Assembly: GCF_014201885.1 (NCBI RefSeq)
Contig: NZ_JACHFN010000004.1
Coordinates: 229,686 to 293,685 of the forward strand
Reading direction: 5' to 3'
Length of the DNA: 64,000 bases
Origin: Deinococcus budaensis
GTDB taxonomy: Bacteria; Deinococcota; Deinococci; Deinococcales; Deinococcaceae
Each line of letters begins with the position of its first letter. Within the stretch, counting starts at the first letter, position 1. Position numbers and translations under genes: made by a program. Below are positions 21,227-29,382 of the stretch, piece after piece. The notes under the pieces are model-generated. The model was given only the letters and a program-made list of their open reading frames with translations. It was not told the DNA's origin and made no database searches.

Positions 21227-21259
21227 CGAATCAAGATACACGAAACGTTTGTCGTATGT

Positions 21260-21288
21260 TTGAGGTCGTGACTTGGACTGCGTATAGA
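21260..21288 (+). promoter_or_regulatory. Sigma-70-like promoter of the HTH gene
   Basis: -35 TTGAGG (21260-21265) and -10 TATAGA (21283-21288) are separated by 17 bases. Transcription would begin near 21295, giving a leader of about 35 bases that contains the GGGGAG ribosome-binding site before the ATG at 21330. Confidence 0.6.
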
Positions 21289-21329
21289 CCGGGAAGGGCT
21301 GGGGTGGGCAAGCCAGGGGAGCAGGGCGC

Positions 21330-21686
21330 ATGAGGACTTCCTCCTCCAGCAGCGCGGGAACGCCGCCCGCTGAGCGGCCAGCCGAGGGCAGCTGGACCTT
21401 CCTGACCAACCACACCCACGTGCTGCTGTGTCTGGCGCAGGGAGAAGGCAGCACCCTGCGCGAGGTGGCCGGCCGGGTCGGCATCACCGAGCGGGCGGTG
21501 CAGCGCATCGTGGCCGACCTGGAAGAAGCCGGGGTCCTCAGCAAGGTCCGCGAGGGCCGCCGCAACCGCTACCGCATCGACACGTCGCGCCCGCTGCGCC
21601 ACCCGCTGGAGGCCCACCGCAGCCTCCACGACCTGCTGAGCGTGCTGGGGCCGCCCGACCCGCTGCCCGGCCCGGAAGACGCCTGA
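21330..21686 (+). CDS. Winged helix-turn-helix transcriptional regulator
   Basis: A 118-residue DNA-binding protein. After a low-complexity serine/proline N-terminus, residues about 22-85 form a MarR/ArsR-like winged helix: TNHTHVLLCLAQGEGSTLRE, then VGITERAVQRIVADLEEAGV as helix-turn-helix, then the wing KVREGRRNRYRI. No ligand domain is present, so it may sense through a partner or act constitutively. GGGGAG precedes the ATG at proper distance. It is divergent from icd and a perfect inverted repeat lies between them, hinting that it regulates icd, itself, or both. Confidence 0.82.
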   Translation: MRTSSSSSAGTPPAERPAEGSWTFLTNHTHVLLCLAQGEGSTLREVAGRVGITERAVQRIVADLEEAGVLSKVREGRRNRYRIDTSRPLRHPLEAHRSLHDLLSVLGPPDPLPGPEDA

Positions 21687-21987
21687 CCCACCGGCCACGG
21701 CCGCCGGTTGGTCTTGCCCTAAGGCGACACGAATAACCGGAATCCGGAACCGTGATTCAAAGTACAGTCGCGGCCACGAAATCACGGCATTATCTTCCAA
21801 ACGCCAGGGGAGTACGCCACCTTGCCCCGTGGGGCAGGGCGTTCGGGATCGTCAGTTCGGGTGAGAAGCTCGCCCCGGTCCAGAACAGCAAAGGCCAGAC
21901 CTGGGCAGGCCCCGTTCCCGCGCCTGTCCGTGGATGGCCCCCGCGCCAGCACACGTCCAGCCGGGACGCGGCCGAAAGGGCTTCGCT
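21687..21987. other. terC leader and promoter region
   Basis: About 300 bases between the HTH stop and terC. It begins with the GC-rich hairpin CCGGCCACGGCCGCCGG, carries a possible -10 TTATCT at 21790-21795 just before the riboswitch (21803-21906), and after it a second hairpin GGGCAGG (21903-21909) / CCTGTCC (21924-21930, one mismatch) that could act as the expression platform. Confidence 0.5.
21803..21906 (+). ncRNA. yybP-ykoY manganese riboswitch
   Basis: The leader of terC carries the conserved parts of the yybP-ykoY element. They are the loop AGGGGAGTACGC (21806-21817), the central segment TCGTCAGTTCGGGTGAG with a complementary CTCGCCC arm and CCGGTC, and the second loop GGCCAGACCT (21893-21902). 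Outer stem CCAGG (21804-21808) pairs with CCTGG (21900-21904), and ACGCC (21814-21818) pairs with GGCGT (21837-21841) around a GCCCC/GGGGC hairpin. This RNA class binds Mn2+ and switches on manganese exporters such as alx and mntP in other bacteria, and here it stands directly before a TerC/Alx gene. Confidence 0.92.
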
Positions 21988-23010
21988 GTGGACGTGCTGG
22001 CTGGCGATGTGCTGACGACCCTGTGGCTGGGCAAACCCGCCTGGATGTGGCTGATCTTTCTGGTGCTGGTGGTGGGGCTGCTGGCCTTTGACCTGGGCGT
22101 GCTGGGCCGCCGCCGCGCCGCCAAGCAGGCCCAGGAAGGGCCGCAGGAGATCGGGGTGGCCGAGAGCCTGAAGCTCAGCGCCTTTTACATCCTGATCGCG
22201 CTGGCCTACGGCGGGTGGGTCTGGTGGGCACTGGGCGCCGACAGCGGCCTGGCGTACTTCACCGGCTTCGCGGTGGAAAAAGCCCTGGCGCTGGACAACG
22301 TCTTCGTGATCAGTGTGATTTTCGCGGCGCTGGCTGTCCCGCGGCACCTGCAACACCGGGTGCTGTTCTGGGGCATCCTGGGCGTGATCGTGCTGCGGGG
22401 CGTCATGATCGGGCTGGGCGCGGCGCTGGTCAGCAATTTCGACTGGGTGATGTGGGTGTTCGGGGCCTTTTTGCTGCTCACGGGGGTGCGGCTGCTGTTC
22501 GTGAAGGGCGGACACGCGGCCCCCGACCTGGAGCGCCACCCGGTCGTGCGCGCCCTGCGGCGGGTGATGCCCATCAGCCCGAAGCTCGACGGCGAGAAGT
22601 TCGTCACCCGCCTGCCCGACGCGGCCGGACGGGTGCGCCTGCACGCCACGCCGCTGCTGCTGGCGCTGCTGCTGGTCGAGTTCGCGGACCTGGTCTTCGC
22701 GGTGGATTCCATTCCGGCGATCTTCGCGATCACCCAGGACCCCTTTATCGTGTACACCAGCAACATCTTCGCGATTCTGGGCCTGCGCGCCCTGTATTTC
22801 GCGCTGGACGCCCTAATTCACCGCTTCGCCGCGCTCAAGCCCGCGCTGGCGCTGGTGCTGGTGTTTATCGGCGGCAAAATTTTCTACAACCAGTTTTTCG
22901 GCAAGCTTGACCCGGCGATCAGTCTGGGCGTGACCCTCGCCATCCTGGGCGGCGGCATCCTGGTCAGCCTGTGGCAGACGCGCAAACCCAGCGCCCGGCC
23001 CCAGGCCTGA
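21988..23010 (+). CDS. TerC/Alx family manganese exporter
   Basis: A 340-residue inner-membrane protein of the TerC family with about nine transmembrane segments. The diagnostic acidic motifs are GFAVEKALALDNVFVISVIF and LVEFADLVFAVDSIPAIFAI, which hold the metal-site aspartates and glutamates. The family includes Alx, now linked to Mn2+ export, which fits the manganese riboswitch upstream. Deinococcus keeps high manganese, so export control is plausible. The start is uncertain: GTG at 21988 has AAAGGG at proper spacing, while ATG at 21934 has no ribosome-binding site and would add 18 residues. A strong hairpin follows at 23050. Confidence 0.9.
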   Translation: MDVLAGDVLTTLWLGKPAWMWLIFLVLVVGLLAFDLGVLGRRRAAKQAQEGPQEIGVAESLKLSAFYILIALAYGGWVWWALGADSGLAYFTGFAVEKALALDNVFVISVIFAALAVPRHLQHRVLFWGILGVIVLRGVMIGLGAALVSNFDWVMWVFGAFLLLTGVRLLFVKGGHAAPDLERHPVVRALRRVMPISPKLDGEKFVTRLPDAAGRVRLHATPLLLALLLVEFADLVFAVDSIPAIFAITQDPFIVYTSNIFAILGLRALYFALDALIHRFAALKPALALVLVFIGGKIFYNQFFGKLDPAISLGVTLAILGGGILVSLWQTRKPSARPQA

Positions 23011-23049
23011 CGGCTGCCGCAGACCCTCAGGTCGGCCCCTCAGTTCGGC

Positions 23050-23083
23050 TGGCCCCCCCCTTCGCCCCTGGGGTGGGGGGCCA
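23050..23083 (+). terminator. Hairpin after terC
   Basis: Nine-base stem TGGCCCCCC (23050-23058) / GGGGGGCCA (23075-23083) with 16-base loop, 40 bases beyond the terC stop. No U tract. Confidence 0.5.
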
Positions 23084-23156
23084 CTTGCTGCCGGGAGGAC
23101 ACGGCGCCCGCCCCCGCACCGCAGGACTTCGCACGCTTGTCCGGCGACCCGCCCGG

Positions 23157-23162
23157 CACAAT
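23157..23162 (+). promoter_or_regulatory. -10 box CACAAT of a probable leaderless transcript
   Basis: CACAAT ends 7 bases before the ATG at 23170, with no Shine-Dalgarno between. It supports 23170 rather than 23161 or 23137 as the start. Confidence 0.45.
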
Positions 23163-23169
23163 GGACCGC

Positions 23170-23790
23170 ATGAGCCGCCTGCCCCCGGAGGCCTTCCGGC
23201 GCCTGGACGAGACGCCCGACGAGGCGTTCTACCGCCAGCCGCGCTTTGTCACCCACATCGACGACGCGGCCATCGCCGCCGTCACCACGCTGTACCGCGA
23301 GTTCCTGCCGCCGGGCGGCGCGATTCTCGACCTGATGAGTTCGTGGGTGAGCCACCTCCCGCCGGAGGTCGCCTACCGCCGGGTGGTGGGCCTGGGCCTG
23401 AACCGCGAGGAGCTGGCCGCCAATGGGCGCCTGGACGCCTGGGTGGTGCAAAACCTCAACCGCGACCCCCGGCTGCCCTTCGGGGACGGGGAATTTGACG
23501 GCGCGGGGCTGACCGTCTCGATCGACTACCTGACTCGCCCGGTCGAGGTTCTGCGCGACCTGGGCCGGGTGCTCACGCCGGGCGCGCCGGTGGTGATCAC
23601 CTTTTCCAACCGCTGTTTTCCCACCAAAGCCGTCGCCATCTGGCACGCGCTGGACAGCGCCGGGCAACGGGCACTCGTCGCGGGCTACCTGCGGGAGGCC
23701 GGGGGCTGGCAGGAGATCACCTCGCACGACCGCAGTCCGGGCGCGGGCCACGACCCGCTGTACGCGGTGACGGCCCGGGCGGGGCGGTAG
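23170..23790 (+). CDS. SAM-dependent methyltransferase-like protein
   Basis: A 206-residue protein resembling class I methyltransferases of the methyltransf_11 type. GGAILDLMSSWVSHLP is the usual SAM-binding motif I position but is less glycine-rich than normal; VVGLGLNREELAANGRLDAW corresponds to the acidic-loop region, LPFGDGEFDGAGLTVSIDYL to the DxF segment, and DLGRVLTPGAPVVITFSNRC to motif III. The substrate is unknown. The atypical motif I leaves open a non-catalytic relative. It stands alone between terC and the convergent alcohol dehydrogenase and appears leaderless. Confidence 0.82.
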   Translation: MSRLPPEAFRRLDETPDEAFYRQPRFVTHIDDAAIAAVTTLYREFLPPGGAILDLMSSWVSHLPPEVAYRRVVGLGLNREELAANGRLDAWVVQNLNRDPRLPFGDGEFDGAGLTVSIDYLTRPVEVLRDLGRVLTPGAPVVITFSNRCFPTKAVAIWHALDSAGQRALVAGYLREAGGWQEITSHDRSPGAGHDPLYAVTARAGR

Positions 23791-23801
23791 GCTTTGGCCC
23801 T

Positions 23802-24851
23802 TCAGCCTGGCAGCGAGCGGTCCACCACCGTGACGCCGGTCCCCACGAAGCGGTCCATGTTCACCAGCGCGTCGATGGCGCCCGCCAGCGGAATGCGCTG
23901 CCCCAGCAGACGCTCAGGCCGCAGCAGGCCGCGTTCGATCATGCCGAGCATCCCTGGATAGGCGTGGGCGGCCATGCCGTGGCTGCCGTAGATTTCCAGT
24001 TCGCGGGCGATCACCCGGTCCATCGGCAGCGGCGGGCAGCGCTGATCGGCCAGCAGCAGGCCGACCTGCACGTGCCGTCCGCGCGTCCGCAGGCTCTGGA
24101 CCGAATCGAAACAGGTCCGGGGGTGCCCCAGCGCGTCCAGCGAGACGTGGGCGCCCCCGCCCGTCAGGTCGCGGATGGCCCCCGGCACGTCGGGCACCGC
24201 GCGGCTGTCGAGGGTGAGGTCGGCACCCAGCTCGCACGCCCGCTGCAATTTGGCGCCGTCGATATCCACCGCGATCACCCGCGCCCCCAGCGCGTGGGCG
24301 ATCAGGACGGCCGAGAGGCCCACGCCGCCGCAGCCGTGGACCGCCACCCACTCGCCGCCCCGGACCCTCCCCTGCTGCGCCACCGCCCGGAACGAGGTGG
24401 CGAAGCGGCACCCCAGGCTGGCCGCCGTGACGAAATCCAGGCTCTCCGGCAGCCGGACCAGGTTGCCGTCGGCGTGGTGCAGCGCCACGTACTCGGCAAA
24501 AGACCCCCAGTGGGTGAACCCCGGCTGAAACTGCCGCTCGCAGACCTGCTGGTGGCCCGCCTGACACTCGCCGCAGCGCCCGCACCCCGAGACGAACGGC
24601 ACCGTGACCCGGTCGCCCACCTGCCAGTTGCGGGTGCCCGCGCCGACCGCGACCACTGTTCCGGCCAGCTCGTGACCGGGCACATGCGGCAGCGCGATGT
24701 CGGGGTCGTGGCCCATCCAGCCGTGCCAGTCGCTGCGGCAGACGCCGGTCGCCGCCACCTCCACGACCACCCCGCCTTCCGGCGGCGCCGGGTCGGGAAC
24801 GGTGACCAGCTCGGGGCGCGCCTGAAACTGCCGGTAGAGGATGGCCTGCAT
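23802..24851 (-). CDS. Zinc-dependent alcohol dehydrogenase (MDR family)
   Basis: A 349-residue medium-chain dehydrogenase. Catalytic zinc ligands are in [11 protein letters not shown] and [13 protein letters not shown]; the structural zinc site is the four-cysteine loop [15 protein letters not shown]; the Rossmann motif is [19 protein letters not shown]. It should oxidise an alcohol or reduce an aldehyde with NAD(P). The Cys-x2-Asp-x-His pattern is shared by threonine and general alcohol dehydrogenases, so substrate is open. The ATG at 24851 follows a TACAGT box by 6 bases and has no ribosome-binding site, implying a leaderless mRNA. Confidence 0.92.
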   Translation of the reverse strand: MQAILYRQFQARPELVTVPDPAPPEGGVVVEVAATGVCRSDWHGWMGHDPDIALPHVPGHELAGTVVAVGAGTRNWQVGDRVTVPFVSGCGRCGECQAGHQQVCERQFQPGFTHWGSFAEYVALHHADGNLVRLPESLDFVTAASLGCRFATSFRAVAQQGRVRGGEWVAVHGCGGVGLSAVLIAHALGARVIAVDIDGAKLQRACELGADLTLDSRAVPDVPGAIRDLTGGGAHVSLDALGHPRTCFDSVQSLRTRGRHVQVGLLLADQRCPPLPMDRVIARELEIYGSHGMAAHAYPGMLGMIERGLLRPERLLGQRIPLAGAIDALVNMDRFVGTGVTVVDRSLPG

Positions 24852-24857
24852 GGGCCG

Positions 24858-24863
24858 ACTGTA
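24858..24863 (-). promoter_or_regulatory. -10 box TACAGT of a leaderless transcript
   Basis: On the minus strand TACAGT is followed by six bases (CGGCCC) and the ATG at 24851. There is no room for a ribosome-binding site, so the transcript should begin at or next to the start codon. Confidence 0.65.
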
Positions 24864-24879
24864 GCGGCTGACAAAGAGT

Positions 24880-24902
24880 GGAGCGGCAGGTGGAGCCGCT
24901 CC
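24880..24902 (-). terminator. Terminator of the universal stress gene
   Basis: Eight-base perfect stem GGAGCGGC / GCCGCTCC with 7-base loop. Read on the minus strand it is followed by ACTCTTTGTC. It lies between the stress gene stop and the downstream alcohol dehydrogenase promoter. Confidence 0.65.
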
Positions 24903-24970
24903 GCGCCAGGCCAGGGCATTTTAGGGGCAGGCCCGCGCGGCCCGGATTTGCCTGTGGCCCAGCCTCCAGC

Positions 24971-25465
24971 TCAGACGGCGTTTTCTTGCGGCTCGGCGGC
25001 AGGGGCTTTCGCGGCAGTCTTGGGATTGCGGACGAGCAGGACCGGAATCTGGACCTTGCGGAGGACCGCCCCCGCCACGCTGCCCAGGAAGAAGTTCGCC
25101 AGCCCGCTGCGCCCGTGGGTGCTCATGACCACCAGGTCCACGCCCCGGCGCTCGGCCTGGTCGGCGATCACCTGCGCGACCGGCTGGCCGGTGCCTTCCA
25201 GGCACAGGACCTGCGTGCCAGGATAGTCGATGCTGCGCCGGGCCTCGTCGAGCAGGTGGGTGCCGTATTCGAGCAGGCGCTCGCGCTCCTCGTCGTAGTC
25301 GTAGGCGTAGGCGGCGCCCTCCGCGAAGACGCCGGTCGGGGCCGGGGGGAGCACGTACAGCAGCGTCAACTGGGCACCGTATTTGCGGGCGAGGTCGGCG
25401 GCGGTGGGCAGCGCCAGATTCCCGAGGGGACTGCCGTCGGTCGTCACCAGGATGTGTCGGAACAT
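24971..25465 (-). CDS. Universal stress protein (UspA family, ATP-binding type)
   Basis: A 164-residue single-domain Usp. It begins HILVTTDGSPLGNLALPTA with the conserved aspartate, and the nucleotide motif G-x2-G-x9-G-S is present in THGRSGLANFFLGSVAGAVL, marking the ATP-binding subgroup. Such proteins are cytoplasmic and accumulate under stress; the biochemical role is usually unclear. The ATG at 25465 follows GGAGGGAAGGT. It is 91 bases downstream of the usher-like gene on the same strand, so read-through is possible, but it probably has its own promoter. Confidence 0.93.
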   Translation of the reverse strand: MFRHILVTTDGSPLGNLALPTAADLARKYGAQLTLLYVLPPAPTGVFAEGAAYAYDYDEERERLLEYGTHLLDEARRSIDYPGTQVLCLEGTGQPVAQVIADQAERRGVDLVVMSTHGRSGLANFFLGSVAGAVLRKVQIPVLLVRNPKTAAKAPAAEPQENAV

Positions 25466-25556
25466 ACCTTCCCTCCTTGCCCTCAGGGTGGGTCCTGGCT
25501 GTTACGGGGTCATTACCGCTGGCTCCCCTCTCCCCCGCAGGCGCCGCTGCCGCCGT

Positions 25557-28500
25557 TCAGGGGCGGCCCAGCACCCGGTAGGCGGCCTCGGCGCGCGGCT
25601 CGCCGTCCACCAGCAGGGTCAGGGTGTGGGAGCCGGGCGAGGCCGGGGCCGCGAGTTCGGCGGCGTAGCTGCGGCCCGGCCCGGCGCTCAGGTCGGTCAC
25701 GCGGCCCCCGGCGTCGCGGACCTGCACCCGGGTCACGGCGCCGTAGACCACGGCGCGCAGGGTCAGCACCTGGCCGGGCAGGGCGTTGTAGGGGGCCACC
25801 TGAAGGCTGGCGGCAGGCAGGGCCGGGTCCACCAGCAGCAGCGCCCGCTCCTCGGCCACGCGGCGGTCTCCCTGGCGGGCCACGATCTGCACCTCCAGCG
25901 GCGTCTGCTGGTCGGCGGGCAGGGTCAGGGTACCCTCCCAGACGTTGCCGCCGGTGTTCCTGAGGACCAGCGGCGTCGGCAGGCCCTCGACCACCACGCT
26001 CTCGGCAGCCACGCTCTGGGCAGCGCCCCCAGCAGCGGGGTCAACCTCCACCCGGACAGGCAGGGTGGTGCCGGGGGGCAGGGCCTCTTCCGGCAGGATC
26101 ACCCGCAGGCTCAGGCCCTCCGTCTCCACCCCGCGCAGCTCGGCGTTGCTGGCCAGAACGGCGTCGTGGGTCAGCAGGGCCTCACCACTCGCCAGGGTCA
26201 GCGGCGCGGGGCCGGGCACCCGGTAGAGCGCCGGGTCGGCCTGGAGGGTCAGGGTGTAGGTCCCGAAATCGAGGCCGCTCAGGCGGTAGTACCCGGCCCC
26301 GTCGCTGACGGCGCCGTGCTCGCCGACCGCGCCCGCCAGCCGCACCTCGGCGCCCACCACGGGCCGCCCGCCCTCGTCCGTCAGGCGGCCCTGCACCGAG
26401 CCGACCTGCCGCACGGGAACCTCCACGCTGACCGTCTCGCGCCACTTCACCTCGGCCGCCGGAAGGGCGGGAATCAGGAACTGCGCGAGCACGTCGCCGT
26501 CCAGGCCCACCTCGTAGCGGCCGGGGGTGAGCAGCAGGCTGGCCTCGCCCGCCGCGTCCGTGCTCAGGGGCTGCCCGCCAACCAGAAAGCGCGAGGCCAC
26601 GCCCGGCTCGCCCGCGTCGCGCGCGCCGTTGCGGTTGAGGTCCTCGAAGGCCCGCAGCCGCAGGGTGCCCGCGTTGCGCCCGCCGAACAGCGCCACCACG
26701 GCGTCCGGCGTCCGCACGGCCCCCGAGGGCGTGAAGCGGCCCCCCACCGAGAAACGGGTGCGGCTGCCCGTGCGCTCGGCGCTGGCCTGCACCTGCAAGG
26801 TCGGCAGCAGCTGGCCGGTGGCGCTGGCTCCGTAGCTCAGCTCTGCGGCGCGGCCCGGCGCGCGGCTGTAGCCCAGCAAGGCGCCCGCCGACCACCCGCC
26901 CCGGCCGTAGCCCACGCTGCCGCGCACGCTCTGGCCCAGGCCCAGGCCGCCCCGGTCCAGGCGGTAGTCGGCCGAGAGGTACAGCCCGCGCTCGGGGCGG
27001 TAGGCGGCACTCAGGGTTCCGCGCAGCCCGGAAGCGCCGTACTGCACGCTGCCCGCCACGCTGAAGGGGCCGCGCAGGTAGCCGGCCCCGGCGCCCGCGT
27101 AGACGCCGCCCGCGTAGCCCACCAGCCCGCTGAGCAGCAGCTCGCCGGACGGCTGCGGCAACGCGGCGGTCAGCTGCGCGGCGCCGCTGAGCTGGCCCCC
27201 CTCGTAGTCGGCCTGGCCGCCCAGGTACAGGTCGCCCACCGCCAGCGGCCACTGCTTCAGGGCGCTGAACCGGGCGCGAAAGCCACCACTGCCGTAGCCC
27301 GCCTGCACGGCGGCGCGGAAGTGTTCGTCGGGGCGGTAGGTCGCCTGCCCGCCCAGGTCGTAGCGCCACACGCCCCCCAGGCTGCTCACGCTGGCGCCCA
27401 CGCTCACGCCGAAGGGTTCGAGCTGGCGCGAGCTGACCTGCACGCTGAGCTGCTGCTGCTGCCCCAGGCTGTCGAAGCGGTACTCCTGACGCAGCAGCAG
27501 CAGGGCATTCTCGTAGTCCAGGCGCTCCAGCACCCCGTAGCCCCAGCGGGCGCCCAGGCGCAGGGCGCTGACCTCCAGCGTGGGCGTGAAGGCGCCCAGG
27601 GCGCGCGTCCAGCCCACCCCGAAGGCATTTGCGCCCGGTTCCCCGAAGGTGTGGGTGGCCGACAGGTACAGGCCCGAGCGGTGCGACACCCGCCCGCCGA
27701 CCCCGTAGGTCACGCCGCCTTCCCCCACGTCCCGCGCCACGCTGACCCCGTAGAGGTAGTCGCCCCGGCGGTACTCGGCGCCCAGGTCGAGCTGCGACAG
27801 CCCCGAGCGGCTGCGGGCCGTGACGCTCAGCCCCCCCCAGTCGAGCTGGGCCAGGCCGTCGTCGCGCCAGGTCCCGTCGTCCAGGCGCCGGGCCGCGTAG
27901 CCCACCCCGCCCGAGGCGTAGTCGCTGAGCTGCCCGCCGACGCCGACGCCGAAGTTCCCGCCCCAGCTCAGGCCCGCCGCGTCCCCGACGGGGTCCGCGC
28001 CCCCCGCAGGCGGGGCGGGCAGGCCCGGCAGGGTGGGGACGCCCGTGACCGGGTCGCGCGGCAGGGTCGCCCGCGCCCCAGCCTCCCGCGAGACCTCGGG
28101 CGCCAGGGTGGCGCTCCAGGTGAGCTGGGGGCCGCCGCCGCGCGCCGGGGGGGTGCCGACACTCAAGGTCAGCAGGCCCTCGCGGCGCAGGGCGGGGTCC
28201 ACGCTGCTCTGCGCGCGCAGGGTCAGGGTATCGGCGTTGCCCAGGGTGCTCTGCGTGTAGTCCAGCCTCACCTCGGCGCTCTCGCCGGGGCCGAGGGTCA
28301 GGCGCTCGGGGGTCACGCTCGCGCTGCCCTCCACGCTCAGGCGCAGGGTGTCGCGGGCGTTGCCCAGGTTGGTCACCCGCGCCGTGAAAGTGCGCCGCTC
28401 GCCGGGCCGCACCTGCGCGGGGTCCGGCAGCGTCAGCGCGAAGTTGGGCTGCGCCGCCACGACCACCGTGACCGGCCAGCGCACCTCAGCCCCCCCCGCA

Positions 28501-28832
28501 CCCGTCAGCGTGAACACGAGGTCGTGCGGCCCCGCTGCGGCGTCGTCCGGCAGGTGCAGCGCCAGCAGGGCCGCGCCGCCTGCCGCCAGGTCGAGTTCCG
28601 TGGTCAGCAGCGCCCAGTCGCGCGGCAGCGTGGCCGTGACGCGGTAGGTGCCCGGGGGCTGGTCCGGCAGCCGCAGCGGCAGGGTCAGGAAGTCGCCGGG
28701 CAGGGCCTCCAGGCGGGCCGGAGCGGACTGAACCGGGGAGGTCTGGGCCGCTCCCCAGCCCGCGCCGCCGGGCAGGCTTCCCAGGCCGAGCAGCGCCGTG
28801 AGCACCAGGGTCTGAGCAGGAAGGGGCCGCAC
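25557..28832 (-). CDS. Large beta-barrel surface protein with Ig-like domains (usher-like)
   Basis: A 1091-residue exported protein with GTG start one base after the preceding stop. Signal peptide about 1-29. Residues about 35-240 are Ig/NEW3-like repeats (QVRPGERRTFTARVTNLGNA). Residues about 290-710 are alternating short beta strands with tyrosine, glycine and polar turns (GVGYAARRLDDGTW, LYLSADYRLDRGGLGLG), the pattern of a large outer-membrane barrel. Then comes an SdrB/CNA-B-like domain (FEDLNRNGARDAGEPGV, about 725), a carboxypeptidase-regulatory-like fold (VQGRLTDEGGRPVVGAEVRL, about 812) and C-terminal Ig-like domains. The layout recalls fimbrial ushers (barrel plus Ig domains, chaperone gene upstream), but I recognise no usher sequence signature. 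Role as an export pore for the upstream secreted protein is inference. Confidence 0.75.
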   Translation of the reverse strand: MRPLPAQTLVLTALLGLGSLPGGAGWGAAQTSPVQSAPARLEALPGDFLTLPLRLPDQPPGTYRVTATLPRDWALLTTELDLAAGGAALLALHLPDDAAAGPHDLVFTLTGAGGAEVRWPVTVVVAAQPNFALTLPDPAQVRPGERRTFTARVTNLGNARDTLRLSVEGSASVTPERLTLGPGESAEVRLDYTQSTLGNADTLTLRAQSSVDPALRREGLLTLSVGTPPARGGGPQLTWSATLAPEVSREAGARATLPRDPVTGVPTLPGLPAPPAGGADPVGDAAGLSWGGNFGVGVGGQLSDYASGGVGYAARRLDDGTWRDDGLAQLDWGGLSVTARSRSGLSQLDLGAEYRRGDYLYGVSVARDVGEGGVTYGVGGRVSHRSGLYLSATHTFGEPGANAFGVGWTRALGAFTPTLEVSALRLGARWGYGVLERLDYENALLLLRQEYRFDSLGQQQQLSVQVSSRQLEPFGVSVGASVSSLGGVWRYDLGGQATYRPDEHFRAAVQAGYGSGGFRARFSALKQWPLAVGDLYLGGQADYEGGQLSGAAQLTAALPQPSGELLLSGLVGYAGGVYAGAGAGYLRGPFSVAGSVQYGASGLRGTLSAAYRPERGLYLSADYRLDRGGLGLGQSVRGSVGYGRGGWSAGALLGYSRAPGRAAELSYGASATGQLLPTLQVQASAERTGSRTRFSVGGRFTPSGAVRTPDAVVALFGGRNAGTLRLRAFEDLNRNGARDAGEPGVASRFLVGGQPLSTDAAGEASLLLTPGRYEVGLDGDVLAQFLIPALPAAEVKWRETVSVEVPVRQVGSVQGRLTDEGGRPVVGAEVRLAGAVGEHGAVSDGAGYYRLSGLDFGTYTLTLQADPALYRVPGPAPLTLASGEALLTHDAVLASNAELRGVETEGLSLRVILPEEALPPGTTLPVRVEVDPAAGGAAQSVAAESVVVEGLPTPLVLRNTGGNVWEGTLTLPADQQTPLEVQIVARQGDRRVAEERALLLVDPALPAASLQVAPYNALPGQVLTLRAVVYGAVTRVQVRDAGGRVTDLSAGPGRSYAAELAAPASPGSHTLTLLVDGEPRAEAAYRVLGRP

Positions 28833-28833
28833 G

Positions 28834-29382
28834 TCACTGCGCCTCCACGGTCCAGCTGAGTTGAATCTGGCCCACGCCCGCCGGTTCGTCGCCCTCCAGC
28901 CGCAGCCGCAGCGCGATCTCGAAGGTGGCCTGGCCGCCTGCGGGCAGCAGCGCCACGACTTGCAGGCCCCGGCTGGGCTGCCAGGGCGCGCCGTTCACGC
29001 TGTACTCGATGCGGTCGGCGGGCAGGGCCGACCCCCCCGCGACCGGCGGCACGGGCTGCGCCCGCAGCACCAGCACGGCGCGCGGCAGGCTGGTCGCCAC
29101 CGTCAGGCGCAGCGGCCCGCCGCCCCCCCCCTCCTCGGCCTGCATGGGGTAATAGGCGGGGTGGGCGCGCGAGAAGGGACCTGCCGGGGGGTAGGCGGGG
29201 CCGAGCCGGTCGCCGGGGCGAAAGGCGACCTTCAGCGTGAGCCGCTGGCCGTCGAGCAGCAGCAGGGGGGTCCCGGCCACCGGGGCCGTCTGGGCGACCG
29301 GAAGGGTGACCGTCTGCGCGAGGCCGGGGGGGGTCGCCCCCAGCACCCCGCAGAGCAGCAGCGCCGCCGCGCGCCTCTTCAT
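28834..29382 (-). CDS. Small secreted beta-rich protein of unknown function
   Basis: A 182-residue protein with a clear signal peptide (MKRRAAALLLCGVLGATPPG, cleavage after about residue 22). The mature part is proline- and strand-rich, with no cysteine and no known motif; it has SLPRAVLVLRAQPVPPV and a last strand QIQLSWTVEAQ that resembles the donor-strand edges of beta-sandwich subunits. Its ATG overlaps the chaperone stop (ATGA) and its stop is one base before the barrel gene, so the three are tightly coupled. It may be an adaptor or minor subunit of the proposed export system; nothing in the sequence proves this. Confidence 0.75.
   Translation of the reverse strand: MKRRAAALLLCGVLGATPPGLAQTVTLPVAQTAPVAGTPLLLLDGQRLTLKVAFRPGDRLGPAYPPAGPFSRAHPAYYPMQAEEGGGGGPLRLTVATSLPRAVLVLRAQPVPPVAGGSALPADRIEYSVNGAPWQPSRGLQVVALLPAGGQATFEIALRLRLEGDEPAGVGQIQLSWTVEAQ

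Noticed and set aside
23170..23790. Assignment of the methyltransferase-like protein to a specific ubiquinone or menaquinone methylase
   Set aside because: The SAM motif is atypical and no quinone-specific signature is visible.
25383..28859. Plus-strand open frame of 1158 codons opposite the barrel gene
   Set aside because: It is antisense to a gene with signal peptide and domain structure; the translation is arginine/glutamine/histidine-rich without motifs, as expected for the reverse frame of GC-rich coding DNA.
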